The notes under the pieces are model-generated. The model did not search any database. It saw only the letters and a program-made list of their open reading frames with translations, and was not told where the DNA came from. The position numbers were made by a program, and so were the translations under genes. Shown one piece after another: positions 13,572-24,459 of a DNA stretch of 60,634 bases. This DNA is from Anaeromyces robustus. Its lineage: Eukaryota; Neocallimastigomycota; Neocallimastigomycetes; Neocallimastigales; Neocallimastigaceae. Each line of letters begins with the position of its first letter. Positions within the stretch are counted from its first letter, which is position 1. The stretch covers positions 1 through 60,634 of the forward strand of contig MCFG01000401.1 of the NCBI GenBank assembly GCA_002104895.1, given 5' to 3'.

Positions 13572-13651
13572 AGCCATTGGCGAATCTCGATCGTGTGCCT
13601 TTAACTCTAAGCTCGCTATTTAACTTTCGCCTTAACTACTCATGGCCATCT
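13572..13651 (-). pseudogene. Degenerate class II tRNA-like relic (Leu/Ser type) or tRNA-derived SINE remnant
   Basis: Minus strand 13628-13650 reads GATGGCCATGAGTAGTTAAG..., close to the D arm of fungal Leu/Ser tRNAs (GATGGCCGAGTGGTTAAGGCG). A B-box-like GATCGAGATTC lies at 13582-13592. Acceptor and T stems no longer pair fully and no clean anticodon arm can be folded, so it is not a working tRNA. It lies immediately upstream (minus sense) of tRNA-Gln, where insertion of pol III-derived retroposons would not be surprising. Confidence 0.4.
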
Positions 13652-13659
13652 GGATACTT

Positions 13660-15409
13660 TCACATTTTAAAAAAATAATTGATCCTCAAATATTCAATAT
13701 TTCCGAAACCAAATTTTAAAAATCGCGAATACTAATGTATTTAAATATTAAGTTCATTAAAAATCAATTGAAATTACTTTTTTTGAATAGATTAATTCGT
13801 TTTATAATTCTATTTTTATTATAAAAATATATATATATTAAAAAAAAATTTATTGGTGATATAAAGGGTTTGGACTATATATTTAAATTTAAATCAATAT
13901 AATTTAACCCTTAAAAATTTAGTAATATTTTATAAAAAAAAAAAAATAAATAAATAAATAAATGTTAACTTCATAAATAATTAAGTTTTTTTTTTTTTAC
14001 AGTTTCCCTATTCTCGAGAACCACAATATATCTATATTTTTAGCCAATTCAGATAATTATTTAAAGAGATACTACGCAAAAAATTATCACTTATGTAAAA
14101 AAGAAATTTTTTAAAGAAAACTTAAATAAGAACTAAAATATTTATAAAATATCTAATTAATATAATTAAATCTATAGATAACAAATATATATATATATAT
14201 GGAATAAAAACGAAGCAATTAATAACAGTATAATATTTCGTTTTTTTTTTTTATTTTTTATTATTTTTATTTTTATTTTTGTTTTATAATTTCTTTTTTA
14301 AGAATAATTAATACATTCATATTGAATATTGAATACAAGAACACTAAATTTTTCCTGTTCAAAGTTGAGCTATTTTATTTTTTTTAGAAGCTTGTACATC
14401 ATAGTAATACCATTTAATAATACTCTTTAAATTTTAGTATTTATCTAATAATTAAGAGAATATATTCTAATCTACTAATATTTTCTAAATAAAACAAATG
14501 CTTAATATAAAACAAAAAACAATATTATAATTATAATTCATTGTTAAGGGAAAATTTTAATTTTATGTATAAGGTTGTCAGGTATATCTATTTACTATAA
14601 ATGTTTTTATATAATCTTCATACAACAAGTAGTACTAGTAGAAATCTTTGCAAAATAAAATAAAATAAAATAAAATAAAATAAAATAAAATAAAATAAAA
14701 GTTTATTTACAAAAAAAAAAAAAAAACTATAGTAAATATTTAATATTAAAGAATAATATAATAAGTTTCTGGAATTATTATAATATCAGAAATTTATTAT
14801 ATTTATATCTAAATAAGAAGGTACTTATTCGAGGATAACTAAAAGAAACATATAGAATAATATAAATAAATAATTGAAAAAAGAGAAACTTATAGAAATA
14901 AAAGGAAGAAAAAAAAAAAGAATTTTTTTTATTAAATGAAAAAAAAAAATAAGGATAATAAATATGTTTTTTTTCATATAATTTCTAAAAACTATTTAAT
15001 CTTAATAAAAAAAATTATAATTTCATTTTTAATAATAATTAAACAATAAAATCAATATTAATATTAATAACAAATATTAAATTAAATTTCTATAGTAATA
15101 AAATAAATTTTAAATTAGTTTTTTTTAGTAATATGGTAATAGGAAAAATTATGAAAATGGATATACTAAGCATTTTATTATAAATTAAATTTTTTAAAAT
15201 AATAAAACTATTGGTTACTATTATATAAATGATTAATAATATATAAAAATTTATGTGTTTATTAAATATTAGTAAAAGGAAAAATTTTAGAATACTTTGG
15301 AAAATAAAAAAAAAAGAAAATAAATTAAAAAACTGAAAAAGAATAAAACTTATAATAATATTATAAAAATTTTAATAATAATTATTAAATGAATTATTAT
15401 TAATTACTA

Positions 15410-15457
<48 letters not shown>

Positions 15458-16239
15458 TATTTTTATTATTATCATTTATAATTATTATTATTTATTTTTA
15501 TTATTATCATTTATAATTATTATTATTATTATTATTATTATTTTTCTTATCTTAGATATATTCTATATACATAATAAATATATAAATATAAAGAAAAAAA
15601 TTTATAACATGTTAAAGTATGTGTCAAAATGGTTTTTTTATATTTTGAATTTGCTCTTTCAGACATTTTACATATTCTATATTTTTTAACAATTATTAAT
15701 AATGTTTATATTATATAGTTGTTAATTATTAATAATGAATAAGAAATTATATGTTTATAAATAAATTAATAAATTCATAAGAAATAAATAGAAAAAGAAA
15801 CATTAAAAAATTTGAAAGAAGAAATAAAAAAGAAAAAAAGGAAAAAAAAATATAATTAGTTTTTGGAATGTTAAAGAATAAAGATAATAAATGGATAATA
15901 TTTAATTATATTAAATAATTAAAAATAGAATATATACGGTTAATATATATATATTCATTTTAAAGAATATTATTAAATAGGTTTTTTTTTTAAAAAAGAA
16001 AAATATTAAATATTCGTAATAAAAATCGATTATTTATAAAATATTATTAATAACAATATATTTAATAATAAATTGTTAATTTTTGAAATTAGTATAAATA
16101 CCTCCAATTTTTTCAAAAAAAAAAAAAAAAAAAAATAATAATAATAAATATTCAAATCAAGTTATATATTAAAATTTGAATAAATAGAAATTTAAAATAT
16201 ATAAATATAACAATAAAAATATTATATATATATAATAAA
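13660..16239. other. AT-rich intergenic region with microsatellites
   Basis: No coding signal seen. Holds a 5-bp AAATA-type array (about 14655-14700) and TTA/ATT arrays (about 15411-15475 and 15515-15542). A TATA-like TATAAATA at 16093-16100, about 140 bp upstream of the heat-shock protein ATG, may be its promoter. I did not find a convincing array of nGAAn heat-shock elements. Confidence 0.5.
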
Positions 16240-16815
16240 ATGTTCTTTAACTTTGGTGAATCTTTATTAGAGAATTCTTTATTACACATTTTTGAGGATA
16301 ATTTCTTTAATTATCCTTATCAATATAAAATTAAGTGTAATAAAACTCCTACGTATATATATACATATTCATTTTCTTATAATAATAATAGCTACATTCC
16401 AAATATTAACGTTAGTGAAGATGAAAAGCATTATTATCTTCAAGTTGAATTACCAGGAATGACTAAAGATCAAATAAAAATGGAAATCAATGAAGATCGT
16501 ATTTTAACTATTGCTGGTGAAAGAAAACCAATAGATTTCAAAAATAAAGATAAAAATGAGAATCCTTCTACATCTAATGAAAATCCTTCTACTTCTAATG
16601 AAAATGGAAATGAAGAAAGTAATAAAAATAACAAAAAAAATAATAGAAAATATACTTTAAAAGAAAGTAATTATGGTAAATTTGAAAGAACATTTAATGT
16701 TCCTGAAGATGGAGATCTCGAAACTATTCAAGCTAAAATGGAAAATGGATTATTAGAAGTAACGATTAATAAAATTTTACCAAAAAATGAAACTCGTAAT
16801 ATTCAAATTCAATAA
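16240..16815 (+). CDS. Small heat-shock protein (Hsp20/alpha-crystallin)
   Basis: 191 residues. The alpha-crystallin domain begins near residue 55 (INVSEDEKHYYLQVELPGM), breaks off near 97, and resumes at 140 (YGKFERTFNVPEDGDLETIQAKMENGLLEVTI, to 176). The AxxxnGLL signature is at 165-172. The C terminus carries the I-x-I oligomerisation motif (IQI, 188-190). Such proteins are ATP-independent holdases that form oligomers in the cytosol. Odd point: a 40-residue Asn/Ser/Lys-rich insert (98-139, with NENPST/S repeats) splits the domain in the loop between the dimerisation strands. This lengthens the protein beyond the usual size but leaves both halves intact. No intron. TATAAATA at 16093 may be the promoter. 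Confidence 0.93.
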   Translation: MFFNFGESLLENSLLHIFEDNFFNYPYQYKIKCNKTPTYIYTYSFSYNNNSYIPNINVSEDEKHYYLQVELPGMTKDQIKMEINEDRILTIAGERKPIDFKNKDKNENPSTSNENPSTSNENGNEESNKNNKKNNRKYTLKESNYGKFERTFNVPEDGDLETIQAKMENGLLEVTINKILPKNETRNIQIQ

Positions 16816-16895
16816 AAAAAATCGATTATTTAACGTTTTATATTGAATTTTTATAGTTTAATTGTACAGAAAAAAATAAAAATAAAAATAAAAAT

Positions 16896-16932
<37 letters not shown>

Positions 16933-17177
16933 TTTTTTTTTTTTTTTTATGGCACACAATTCGTACGTCAACTTTATTGAATTTAAATATTAAAATACAT
17001 GAATCATAAAAAAAACACATAATGAAAAAAAATGATACTAAAAAAAATAAAAACCAGTAATATATTATAGATAATAATAAATAATACTGGAGGGAAAAAA
17101 AATAGTATAATAATATTTAAAAACAATAAATCCATACAAGCCCTTAATTCTAAATATAGAATTAAAGTAAAATTGAT

Positions 17178-20100
17178 CTATCCTATTCCACTAGGGTCGG
17201 AAATAGGATCGGCATTTGCCCTACTAGGCTGTCCTACTGTGTTATCAGCATTGACGTTCCTGGAGAGGTTGGTTTTAAATTTATTGAACAATATATGTTG
17301 TCTTTTACAGACAACAGGTATGATATCATTCAATAGAGCCGCAGATCGCAACAAGAATGGGGATTTTGAATAAGTACCAGATTCAGTCTGACACTTAAAC
17401 AAACATTCCCATTCCATTTTGTATGGACTATCGTTAATTCTATCACTAAAACCATAATCCCTTCCACCAATTAAAAAAATATAAATACTATACCTATTAA
17501 CTATTTTTTTATTACCTAATATATCTATATTACTAATACAATTAAACCTCATATTATTACTATTTTTATAACCCTTAACAATACTATTAATTCTATTATC
17601 TACACTAGGGTTATTACTGGTCCTAACTAAACTATTAAAAAGACTATCTAAAAAATAAAAAAAATTTCTATCTAGATCAGAGAAGTGATCAATACGAAGA
17701 TTTTTAAATAAGAAACAATTTATAAACCAATGATCAATTCTCTGATAACTGTCACAATGGAAACAACATGAACAACAATTAGGACAAGAATTATTAATCA
17801 TTTTTGCAGCTTTAGCAACTCTAGCATCGATTTTATATCCACATCTTGCCCTAAGTATCCACCTAAAACCTTTGCTATATTCAGTATATTCTAGATTAAG
17901 TTTTAAGTAATTCCTTGATTCTTCAAATTTGTACAATTTATAAGTTTTAGCTTTAATTGATTTATCACTGTTCATGTCTCTGTCCCAATAGAATTCCATA
18001 ATTTCTTTAGAAGAGGATGAAATATTGTTTAATTTATCATTTAATATTTTACTTTCTTTGTCCCAAGTCCATTTTCTTGTTGTAGCAACATTATTAACTA
18101 TCTTAGAGATAATGCAGTTGGAGTCCTTCCACTTATTAAAACATCTAACCTGAGCTAAAGCACATTTACCAGAAAGTGGAGGAATATTGAGTTCTTTTGA
18201 GATGCAATAAATAGAAACAAAAGAATTAGGTTTCGAGTAGCCTAAAATCCAATAAAAACCTTTGTTAATAATTGTTTGTGTAGAACTAGTATTGTTTTTG
18301 TTAGAACCAAGCAAAGGAGCGTAATAGGAAACTTGTCCAATAACTTTTGCAGAGAATAAAGTTCTTTTAAGAGGAATAGGAATCAGATCATTTTTTAAAA
18401 AACCTTGAATTGAAAACAAAGCCTTACTAACTTTATTTTTCATTTTACTAATAACGAATTTTAAATCTAGAGATTTGTGAAAGGGAACACCAAGGTAAGT
18501 ATAACAATCTGTTTTAGGGATTGGGATTCCTGTTAAATAAAAGGTAGGGTCTTCTCTAAGAATATATTCCGAATTTTCATGTCTAACAGCAAATGTGGCA
18601 CATTTATTAATTCCAAAAGTCATCTCATTGTCCTTAGCCCATTTACTAACTGAGCGAAGAAGTTTATTCATACGAGATCTACTAGGGGCACAAAGAACAA
18701 TATCATCAGCAAATAATCCTCCACAACAATATTCAGTATCTATTTTCACACCATTATGCAGGCAATCGTTGAAGATGTCGTTGATAAACAAATTAAAAAG
18801 TATAGGAGATAAGGGACATCCTTGTCGAACTCCTTTAAGTATACTGAAGGAATCGGAAAATTGTCCATTAATTTTAACACAAGCTTTGGAAGACAGATAT
18901 AGGTTCTCCAAAAATTGAAAGCATTTTCCTTGTATACCAAGGGTATAAATTTTCGATAAAATGTTATAGATGGGCACAGAATCGTAAGCTTTTTTAAGAT
19001 CCAGAAAAGCTAAATAAGTATCTTCCCCTTTGAATTTACGTCTTTGACAAATAGAAAGAATAGAGATAAAAAGACTAATACATTCTTCCTTATTCCGAAA
19101 GCCAAATTGTTCTGGTCTAATGAATCCATGACTTATACCATATTCAGAAATTCTAGAAGCAATAATTTTCGAAAGAATCTTAATACCATTATTGATAAGA
19201 GAGATACCACGATAGTTATCACAATTAGAAAGATCGCCTTTTTTTGGGATAGAAACAATGGATGCATTATTCCAAAAAATAGGAAAATCACCATTCCAAA
19301 TACGATTAATTAAGAAATGGAAACAACTAAGACCAGCCGGAATATAGGAATCATTATTTGCAGAGTCATCTGAAGAGGAATCAGGAATTAAAGCTTTATA
19401 AAATTCAATAGGGATACCGTCGGGACCCGAGGCTTTAAAGTTAGGGATAGAAAGGATGGCCTTTTTGATTTCTTCAATGCTGATATCTTGGTTAATATCC
19501 CATACTATGTTATTTCCACTCTTTATACGATTGATAGCGGGAGAATACTTCCAGAATTTTTTATTCATGCTATGTCCAGTAGAGTCATTACTAAGTTTCT
19601 TATAATAATTACACCAAACATCTAATTGATCTTTAGTACTATACACTAAGTTATCTTGGTGGTCTCTGATAGGATGAGGTATAAATAACTCCTGATTGTT
19701 ATTTTTAATATTCTTCTTAATCCATGACCATGATTTTCTGCTGTCATTTTTTAAGGTAGCCTCGCAGCCTATTTTAATCCAAAATAAATAGTTTTGTCTT
19801 CTAAATTCATTACATTTTTTATGAATAGATTGGCATAATTTATTATAAGATGCAACAAGGATAATAAATTGATTAGGTTCATAATCTAAATGGCTCTTTT
19901 TAATTTGTCGATACTTCAAGCTTTTAATTCTTTGAAGACAGTAAATATTACGTGACATATGGAACATTGATTTCCTAATTTCAGTAGAAGATGTAATTTC
20001 AAGATCCTCTGCAATTGAATTAGATGTATCAATAAACTTATCAACTAGATCATCAATAGAAAGATAAGGATTATTAAAAATCTCATTATTTAAAATAGCA

Positions 20101-20300
20101 AACTTGTTATTGTCAACAATATCGTTTTTCATTTCCTTACAGCGAATTCTATTCCATTGAACAACCTTTTTTGGGTGAGTAAAGGAGAGATCAACAAAGT
20201 TTTTCTTACAATATACTAGCATTGGTTTATGATCAGAGACTGGGTGATAATCAATAAAAGAAGCATACGATATAAGGTTCAACATTTTATAATTAACCAA
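17178..20300 (-). CDS. LINE reverse transcriptase with C-terminal zinc finger (frame open for 1040 codons)
   Basis: The N-terminal 35 residues finish the endonuclease (DYHPVSDHKPMLVYC). The RT domain lies at about 270-570: PKKGDLSNCDNYRGISL, LDLKKAYDSVP, GVRQGCPLSPILFNLFIND and the catalytic FADDIVL near residue 531. All palm motifs look intact. A terminal Cys/His cluster near 870-900 (CPNCC...CFHC...HWFINC) is the nucleic-acid-binding finger typical of LINE ORF2. This reading frame is unbroken, but because of the upstream frameshifts it lacks its endonuclease, so activity on its own is unlikely. It ends in a short 3' UTR shared with the second copy. Confidence 0.9.
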   Translation of the reverse strand: MVNYKMLNLISYASFIDYHPVSDHKPMLVYCKKNFVDLSFTHPKKVVQWNRIRCKEMKNDIVDNNKFAILNNEIFNNPYLSIDDLVDKFIDTSNSIAEDLEITSSTEIRKSMFHMSRNIYCLQRIKSLKYRQIKKSHLDYEPNQFIILVASYNKLCQSIHKKCNEFRRQNYLFWIKIGCEATLKNDSRKSWSWIKKNIKNNNQELFIPHPIRDHQDNLVYSTKDQLDVWCNYYKKLSNDSTGHSMNKKFWKYSPAINRIKSGNNIVWDINQDISIEEIKKAILSIPNFKASGPDGIPIEFYKALIPDSSSDDSANNDSYIPAGLSCFHFLINRIWNGDFPIFWNNASIVSIPKKGDLSNCDNYRGISLINNGIKILSKIIASRISEYGISHGFIRPEQFGFRNKEECISLFISILSICQRRKFKGEDTYLAFLDLKKAYDSVPIYNILSKIYTLGIQGKCFQFLENLYLSSKACVKINGQFSDSFSILKGVRQGCPLSPILFNLFINDIFNDCLHNGVKIDTEYCCGGLFADDIVLCAPSRSRMNKLLRSVSKWAKDNEMTFGINKCATFAVRHENSEYILREDPTFYLTGIPIPKTDCYTYLGVPFHKSLDLKFVISKMKNKVSKALFSIQGFLKNDLIPIPLKRTLFSAKVIGQVSYYAPLLGSNKNNTSSTQTIINKGFYWILGYSKPNSFVSIYCISKELNIPPLSGKCALAQVRCFNKWKDSNCIISKIVNNVATTRKWTWDKESKILNDKLNNISSSSKEIMEFYWDRDMNSDKSIKAKTYKLYKFEESRNYLKLNLEYTEYSKGFRWILRARCGYKIDARVAKAAKMINNSCPNCCSCCFHCDSYQRIDHWFINCFLFKNLRIDHFSDLDRNFFYFLDSLFNSLVRTSNNPSVDNRINSIVKGYKNSNNMRFNCISNIDILGNKKIVNRYSIYIFLIGGRDYGFSDRINDSPYKMEWECLFKCQTESGTYSKSPFLLRSAALLNDIIPVVCKRQHILFNKFKTNLSRNVNADNTVGQPSRANADPISDPSGIG

Positions 20301-20548
20301 AGCATGATCAATATCTGAAGATAATTACCTTGAACCCAAGAGATTCTTGAACTATTGAGAGGTAAAATCATCCAACCATTAATTTGTGATATTTTTTCTT
20401 CAAGGTCCACTGTTTTCATGTTAAAATCCCCAACAAGAATAGAAGCATGATCACGATGAATATTAAGCCATTCAATAACTTCTGCTAAAGCACACTTCAC
20501 TTGTGTAGAATGAGAGCTGACGGGATATATACATTTCCAACAGAGCAT
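20300..20548 (-). pseudogene. LINE endonuclease, middle segment in a shifted frame
   Basis: Continues the endonuclease after the first frameshift: LAEVIEWLNIHRDHASILVGDFNMKT, where GDFN is the conserved catalytic motif. The frame is lost again near 20318 (after NYLQ), and the next conserved stretch (SDHKP, the last EN motif) lies in the large RT frame. So the endonuclease is interrupted twice, by small indels. Confidence 0.78.
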
Positions 20549-21423
20549 TTAGAGTCGTAGATATTATAATTGGTTAAGGAAATAATGTAATTAAATGAAT
20601 TCTCTTCAAGTATTGCTTGACAAGATTTATGAAAACCTAAAAATAAACCTCTCATGCCTGGAATACTATCAACTGCTCTTCTAACAAAATAACGGTAATT
20701 GGGAATAGTGACTTTACATGGTTGACTACTATTGGAACCAGAACCATTCTTTGTTTCTTGAAAACAGAGGAAAAGAGGTTTGAATAATGTGATAAAGTAT
20801 TCGATACTATCTTTCTTTTCATGGTTCCATCCATTGGTATTCCAACTGAGACAAAAAGTAAATTTATCTTTGATAGAATTAAGAGAGTTGAGATTAGAGT
20901 GTATACTAACTAATGAGTTGCGTTGAGAAGAATCTGAAGTATTAGATTGTGAGGATGTTGTAGTAGAATTACTTTGGTTATTAATTGAATCATTAAAGTT
21001 TGTTGTAGAATTACTTTGGTTATTGATTGAATCATTAAAGTTTGTTGAAGAAGAAAATAGTTGATTTCTGGTCTGTTGAAGTGATCTTTTACGAATATAA
21101 TGAGTGCAATTACTATACGACAAGCGAGCATTTGAGATATGTGATACAAATTTCTTTTTGAAATCATCAAATTTGAAGTCAGATGATAAAACCTTGATCC
21201 TAAAATACCAACCTCTAGAACACATAGATCGTTTAACTGAAAGAATGTACTTGTTGAACTCCTTAAATTTCGATTCCAGAAAATCCATCATATATGCATT
21301 GGTCCATGAGTGAAGGCCATTGATGAAGATAATGCTAGTGTTGTTAATATCAATTCCATAACAACGGAAACCACGAACAAACACATTACTATTTTCGTTA
21401 CTATTATAAAAATTCCGTACCAT
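20497..21423 (-). pseudogene. LINE ORF, N-terminal region and first half of AP-endonuclease domain
   Basis: 308 codons. The N-terminal 100 residues contain an FINGLHSWTNAYMMDFLESKFKEF-like segment of the kind seen in RNA-binding ORF1/N-terminal parts of LINEs. A Ser/Asn/Thr-rich linker follows, with a duplicated FNDSINNQSNSTT unit. The endonuclease begins near residue 190 with CLSWNTNGW and LFLCFQETK, matching the metal-binding Asn and Glu of apurinic-type endonucleases. The frame is lost near 20520, in GNVYIP, and the next part (SSHSTQVKCALAEV) is in another frame. Confidence 0.8.
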
Positions 21424-21485
21424 TGTGATTATATATATTTAATATTGAAAAAAATAAAAAAGAAAAATGAAAGTGCAAAACTAAA

Positions 21486-21533
<48 letters not shown>

Positions 21534-21537
<4 letters not shown>

Positions 21538-22148
21538 AAAAAGATCGAGTTAAAAAAAATGTAGACTAGTAATAACTGAATGTAAATTTTTCACTGTTGT
21601 TTAAATTTTACAATTGTTTATCTTCTTTACACTATTATAAAAACACTTTTAGAATATTGATAGTTGTTATAAAATCTCTTTTTGCGAATGTAAATATATT
21701 TGAAATCTTGTAAATTCTTAAATTCATGAAATTAAAAAAAAGTTAAAGGTGAAGAACTCAAAAATAACTATTCTAAACTCTAATAAAGTATAAGCACATG
21801 CATTTGAGTGAATCAAGCTCATACAATAATTAACGCAATTACAATGGATTCATACAGTGATAATATACAGAAATACATGAAAGGTAAATTTAAAAGAAAA
21901 TACAAATATCTCATTTCCTGCATATCCAGCTTATACATATTATTAGAAAAAAGAACAATTATTTAGGAGACTTCATAAAATGCCCTTAACGTCGCCATGT
22001 ATCGACAGGCATTTACCCTCTTCTGAGCATTCCAAATGAATGGAAGTACAGGTCCTCAGAAGAGGAGTGTTAAGCATCAAGTAATAGATATTATCTTTAT
22101 AATCTTCGTTCGAGTCCTAGTCCTTAGATATTTCCAGTAATTTATTTT
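21534..22148. other. Region between two LINE copies, with hairpin and B-box-like sequence
   Basis: No gene. It holds a perfect 11-bp inverted repeat (22017-22027 with 22055-22065, CCTCTTCTGAG and its complement), followed by CGTTCGAGTCC at about 22113, which matches the tRNA B-box consensus at all but one base. No good A box is clear at the expected distance. It may be a relic of a tRNA-derived element or the 5' UTR of the LINE. Confidence 0.35.
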
Positions 22149-22159
22149 CAATAGTTAAG

Positions 22160-22308
22160 GTTTTTTTTTTTTAAAGCACATAATTTGTACATTATTTTTA
22201 TTGAGTAAAAAAAAAAAGGATATTAATTATAAAAAAAAAAAAAAAAAAAGCAGTTAAACATTATAGATAATAATAATACTGGAGGGGAAAAAAAAGTTGT
22301 ATAGTAAT

Positions 22309-22344
<36 letters not shown>

Positions 22345-22750
22345 AATAAATCCATACTAGCCCCTTAATTCTACATATAATGGTAGAATTAAAGTAAAAT
22401 TGATTTATCCTATTCCACTTGGATCAGAGAAATGATTAATACAAAGATTTTTAAATAGGAAGCAATTTATAAACCAATGGTCAATTCAATTCTCTGATAA
22501 CTTTCGGCAATGGGAAACAACATGAACAATAATTAGAACAAGAAGAATTATTAATCATTTTAGCAGCTTAGTAACTCTAGCACATCAATTTTTTTATACA
22601 CATCTTGCCCTAAGTATCCACTTGAAACCTTTGCTATATTCTTGGAAATTCTAGATTAAGCTTGAAGTAATTTCTTAAATTTTCAAAATTGTTTATTTTA
22701 TAAAATTTTAGGTTTAATCGATTTATTCGCTTGTTCATGTTTCCTTCTAA
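22160..22750 (-). mobile_element. Decayed 3' fragment of a second LINE copy of the same family
   Basis: Aligns by eye to 16951-17990 of the first LINE: same tail (poly(A), AAGCACATAATTTGTAC), same ACTGGAGG(G)-containing 3' UTR, and the same ATCCATAC(A/T)AG and TCCTATTCCACT(A/T)GG blocks. It then jumps directly to the part equal to about 17670 onward (GATCAGAGAA(A/G)TGAT), a deletion of about 470 bp. Many indels and substitutions make it a clear pseudogene, much older than the first copy. Confidence 0.82.
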
Positions 22751-23610
22751 AATAAAATAATGTAACAAATTTATTGATACATTTAATTATAAATATGAAA
22801 AAAAAAAAAAAAAATAAAAAAAAAATTAAAATAAAAAAAAAAAAAAATAAAATAAAATAAAATAAAATAAAATAAATAAATAAAAAAAAAAAAAAAACAA
22901 ATTACTGATACAGATACATTTAATTATTTATTAATTTAGGTAATAATAAGAAAAAATAAATTAAATTATAATTATAATAACTTATAGTAAAACAACATCA
23001 TATCATATAATTTTAAATTAATTAAAATAATACTTTAAATAATAATTATATAAACAAAATTATATATAATAATACATAATAAATTATCTAATTAATTATT
23101 ATAAATACTTATAAAATATTAACAATATTAAATTTATATTTTTTAATATAATAATAAAAATATACTAAAATATATTACATAAAATTCTATAAAATAAACA
23201 CTTAATTATTATTATTATTATTATTATTTTTTTTATATATATATTTTTATTTATTTTAAAAAGATAAATTATAAAAGAAAAAATTTAAAAATAGTAATTA
23301 TTATAAATATTAAAATTAAAATCTCATTTTGATGTTGATGTTAATATATATTATTATATAATTTACACATCAATATTAAAAATATAATGACGATTAATAA
23401 TCGTTTATAAATAAAATATTGATCAATTTATTATTTTTTTTTTAATATAAAAAAAAAAAAAAGTAATGATTTATTATTAAAATAATTTATTTTCTTTATA
23501 AATTTCTTATTAATTAATGTTATATAAATAAATGCGTATCTTTTTATATTAGATTTTGTGTGTTGTGTTGTGTAAAAGTGTATTATATGTATTTATTATC
23601 TATAATTTTC
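22751..23610. other. AT-rich spacer, A-runs and AAATA repeats
   Basis: Homopolymeric A runs with short AAATA arrays (about 22848-22885), then T-rich sequence up to the 3' end of the secreted protein gene. No coding, tRNA or structured signal seen. Confidence 0.5.
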
Positions 23611-24459
23611 TTAAACCATTGAAATTTGGGTACGTACACTTTGAACATAACCTTGACGTTTGGATTTTTTAACCCAGAAGAAAATACCAGCTGATGAGAC
23701 AGCAGCAGCACCACAAAGACCAGCAGCAATACTAGTTGGAGATAAACCTTCATCATTACCATCAGCAGTTTTTTCAGCTTCAGCACCTTCAACACCATCT
23801 GGACTAGATTGTTCACCTTCATCATTAGCATCAGCAGCATTAATACCATCAGCACCTTGTTCACCATCAGATACATTAGCACCATCAAGAGTATCAGCTG
23901 GAGCAATACCATCTAATTGATCAACTGGTTTAGAATCTCCGTAATCATCTGAACCTTCACCATTATCATCTCCAGCAGCAACATTTTCTCCGGCAGCAGC
24001 ATCTTCTGGTTCAGATTTTTCAGCACTATCAGCTTCAACATTTCCATTACTTAAACCAGCAGTATCTGATGGACTTGGAATAGTATCAGCAGCTTCTTGA
24101 TTAGCTGGAGCTACATCAGCAGCAGCTGGAGTAGATGGAACTGATGGTGGGTTCTTTGGTGGAAGACCAGCTGGAATACTACTACTTGTATCAACTGGTG
24201 GTTGTTTTGGTGGAAGAGTAGTTTCTTCAGTTGGATTTGGAATAGAATCAATTGGTTCTGAAACTGCAGCTGGTGGATTACTTATTGGACTTTCAACTGG
24301 AGCAATGTTGTGATCAACTTCTGGTTCTGAATTTTCAGCAAAACCAGCATCAAAATTTTCTCCATTAGCTCCATCTTCTGGTTCAGAAAGTTCTAAACCA
24401 TTAGCGTAAGTAAAAGTAACTACAGCAGATAATAATAATAAAACTTTGGATAATCTCAT
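23611..24459 (-). CDS. Secreted/type I membrane acidic low-complexity protein with SDDYGD motif
   Basis: 282 residues. A signal peptide is clear (MRLSKVLLLLSAVVTFTYA, likely cut after residue 19). The body is rich in Pro, Ala, Ser, Asp, Glu and Gly: a Pro/Ser/Thr part (about 50-135) then an acidic Asp/Glu/Gly/Ala part. A single hydrophobic segment near 243-262 (IAAGLCGAAAVSSAGIFFWV) is followed at once by KKSKR, as in a type I single-pass protein with a short cytosolic tail. The ectodomain has no Cys and no recognised fold; it is likely an O-glycosylated surface stalk. The GEGSDDYGDS motif near 170 recurs in the secreted protein at 38735-39724 (GEKSDDYGDN), suggesting a related pair. I do not recognise a named family. 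Codon use is host-like. Confidence 0.85.
   Translation of the reverse strand: MRLSKVLLLLSAVVTFTYANGLELSEPEDGANGENFDAGFAENSEPEVDHNIAPVESPISNPPAAVSEPIDSIPNPTEETTLPPKQPPVDTSSSIPAGLPPKNPPSVPSTPAAADVAPANQEAADTIPSPSDTAGLSNGNVEADSAEKSEPEDAAAGENVAAGDDNGEGSDDYGDSKPVDQLDGIAPADTLDGANVSDGEQGADGINAADANDEGEQSSPDGVEGAEAEKTADGNDEGLSPTSIAAGLCGAAAVSSAGIFFWVKKSKRQGYVQSVRTQISMV

Larger units (their letters stand above)
16951..21423 (-). mobile_element. Non-LTR retrotransposon (LINE), near full length, frameshifted
   Basis: Minus-strand LINE reading EN, RT, then a C-terminal Cys/His zinc finger. Its 3' end is at about 16951, where the sequence GTACGAATTGTGTGCCAT meets a poly(A) tail (T runs at 16901-16950). The same 3' end followed by poly(A) is seen in the second, truncated copy at 22160. 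The 5' limit is unclear; a T run at 21502-21532 lies just upstream. The coding part is split by two frameshifts (near 20520 and 20318), so the copy cannot make a full protein. EN plus one large ORF with a terminal zinc finger is typical of fungal LINEs of the L1/Tad1 sort; the exact clade is not decided. Confidence 0.88.

Noticed and set aside
16838-17020. Lys-rich ORF after the heat-shock gene
   Set aside because: Made of the LINE poly(A) tail and T runs.
18595-18918. Plus-strand ORF of 107 codons within the LINE
   Set aside because: Antisense shadow of the reverse transcriptase; no composition or motif of its own.
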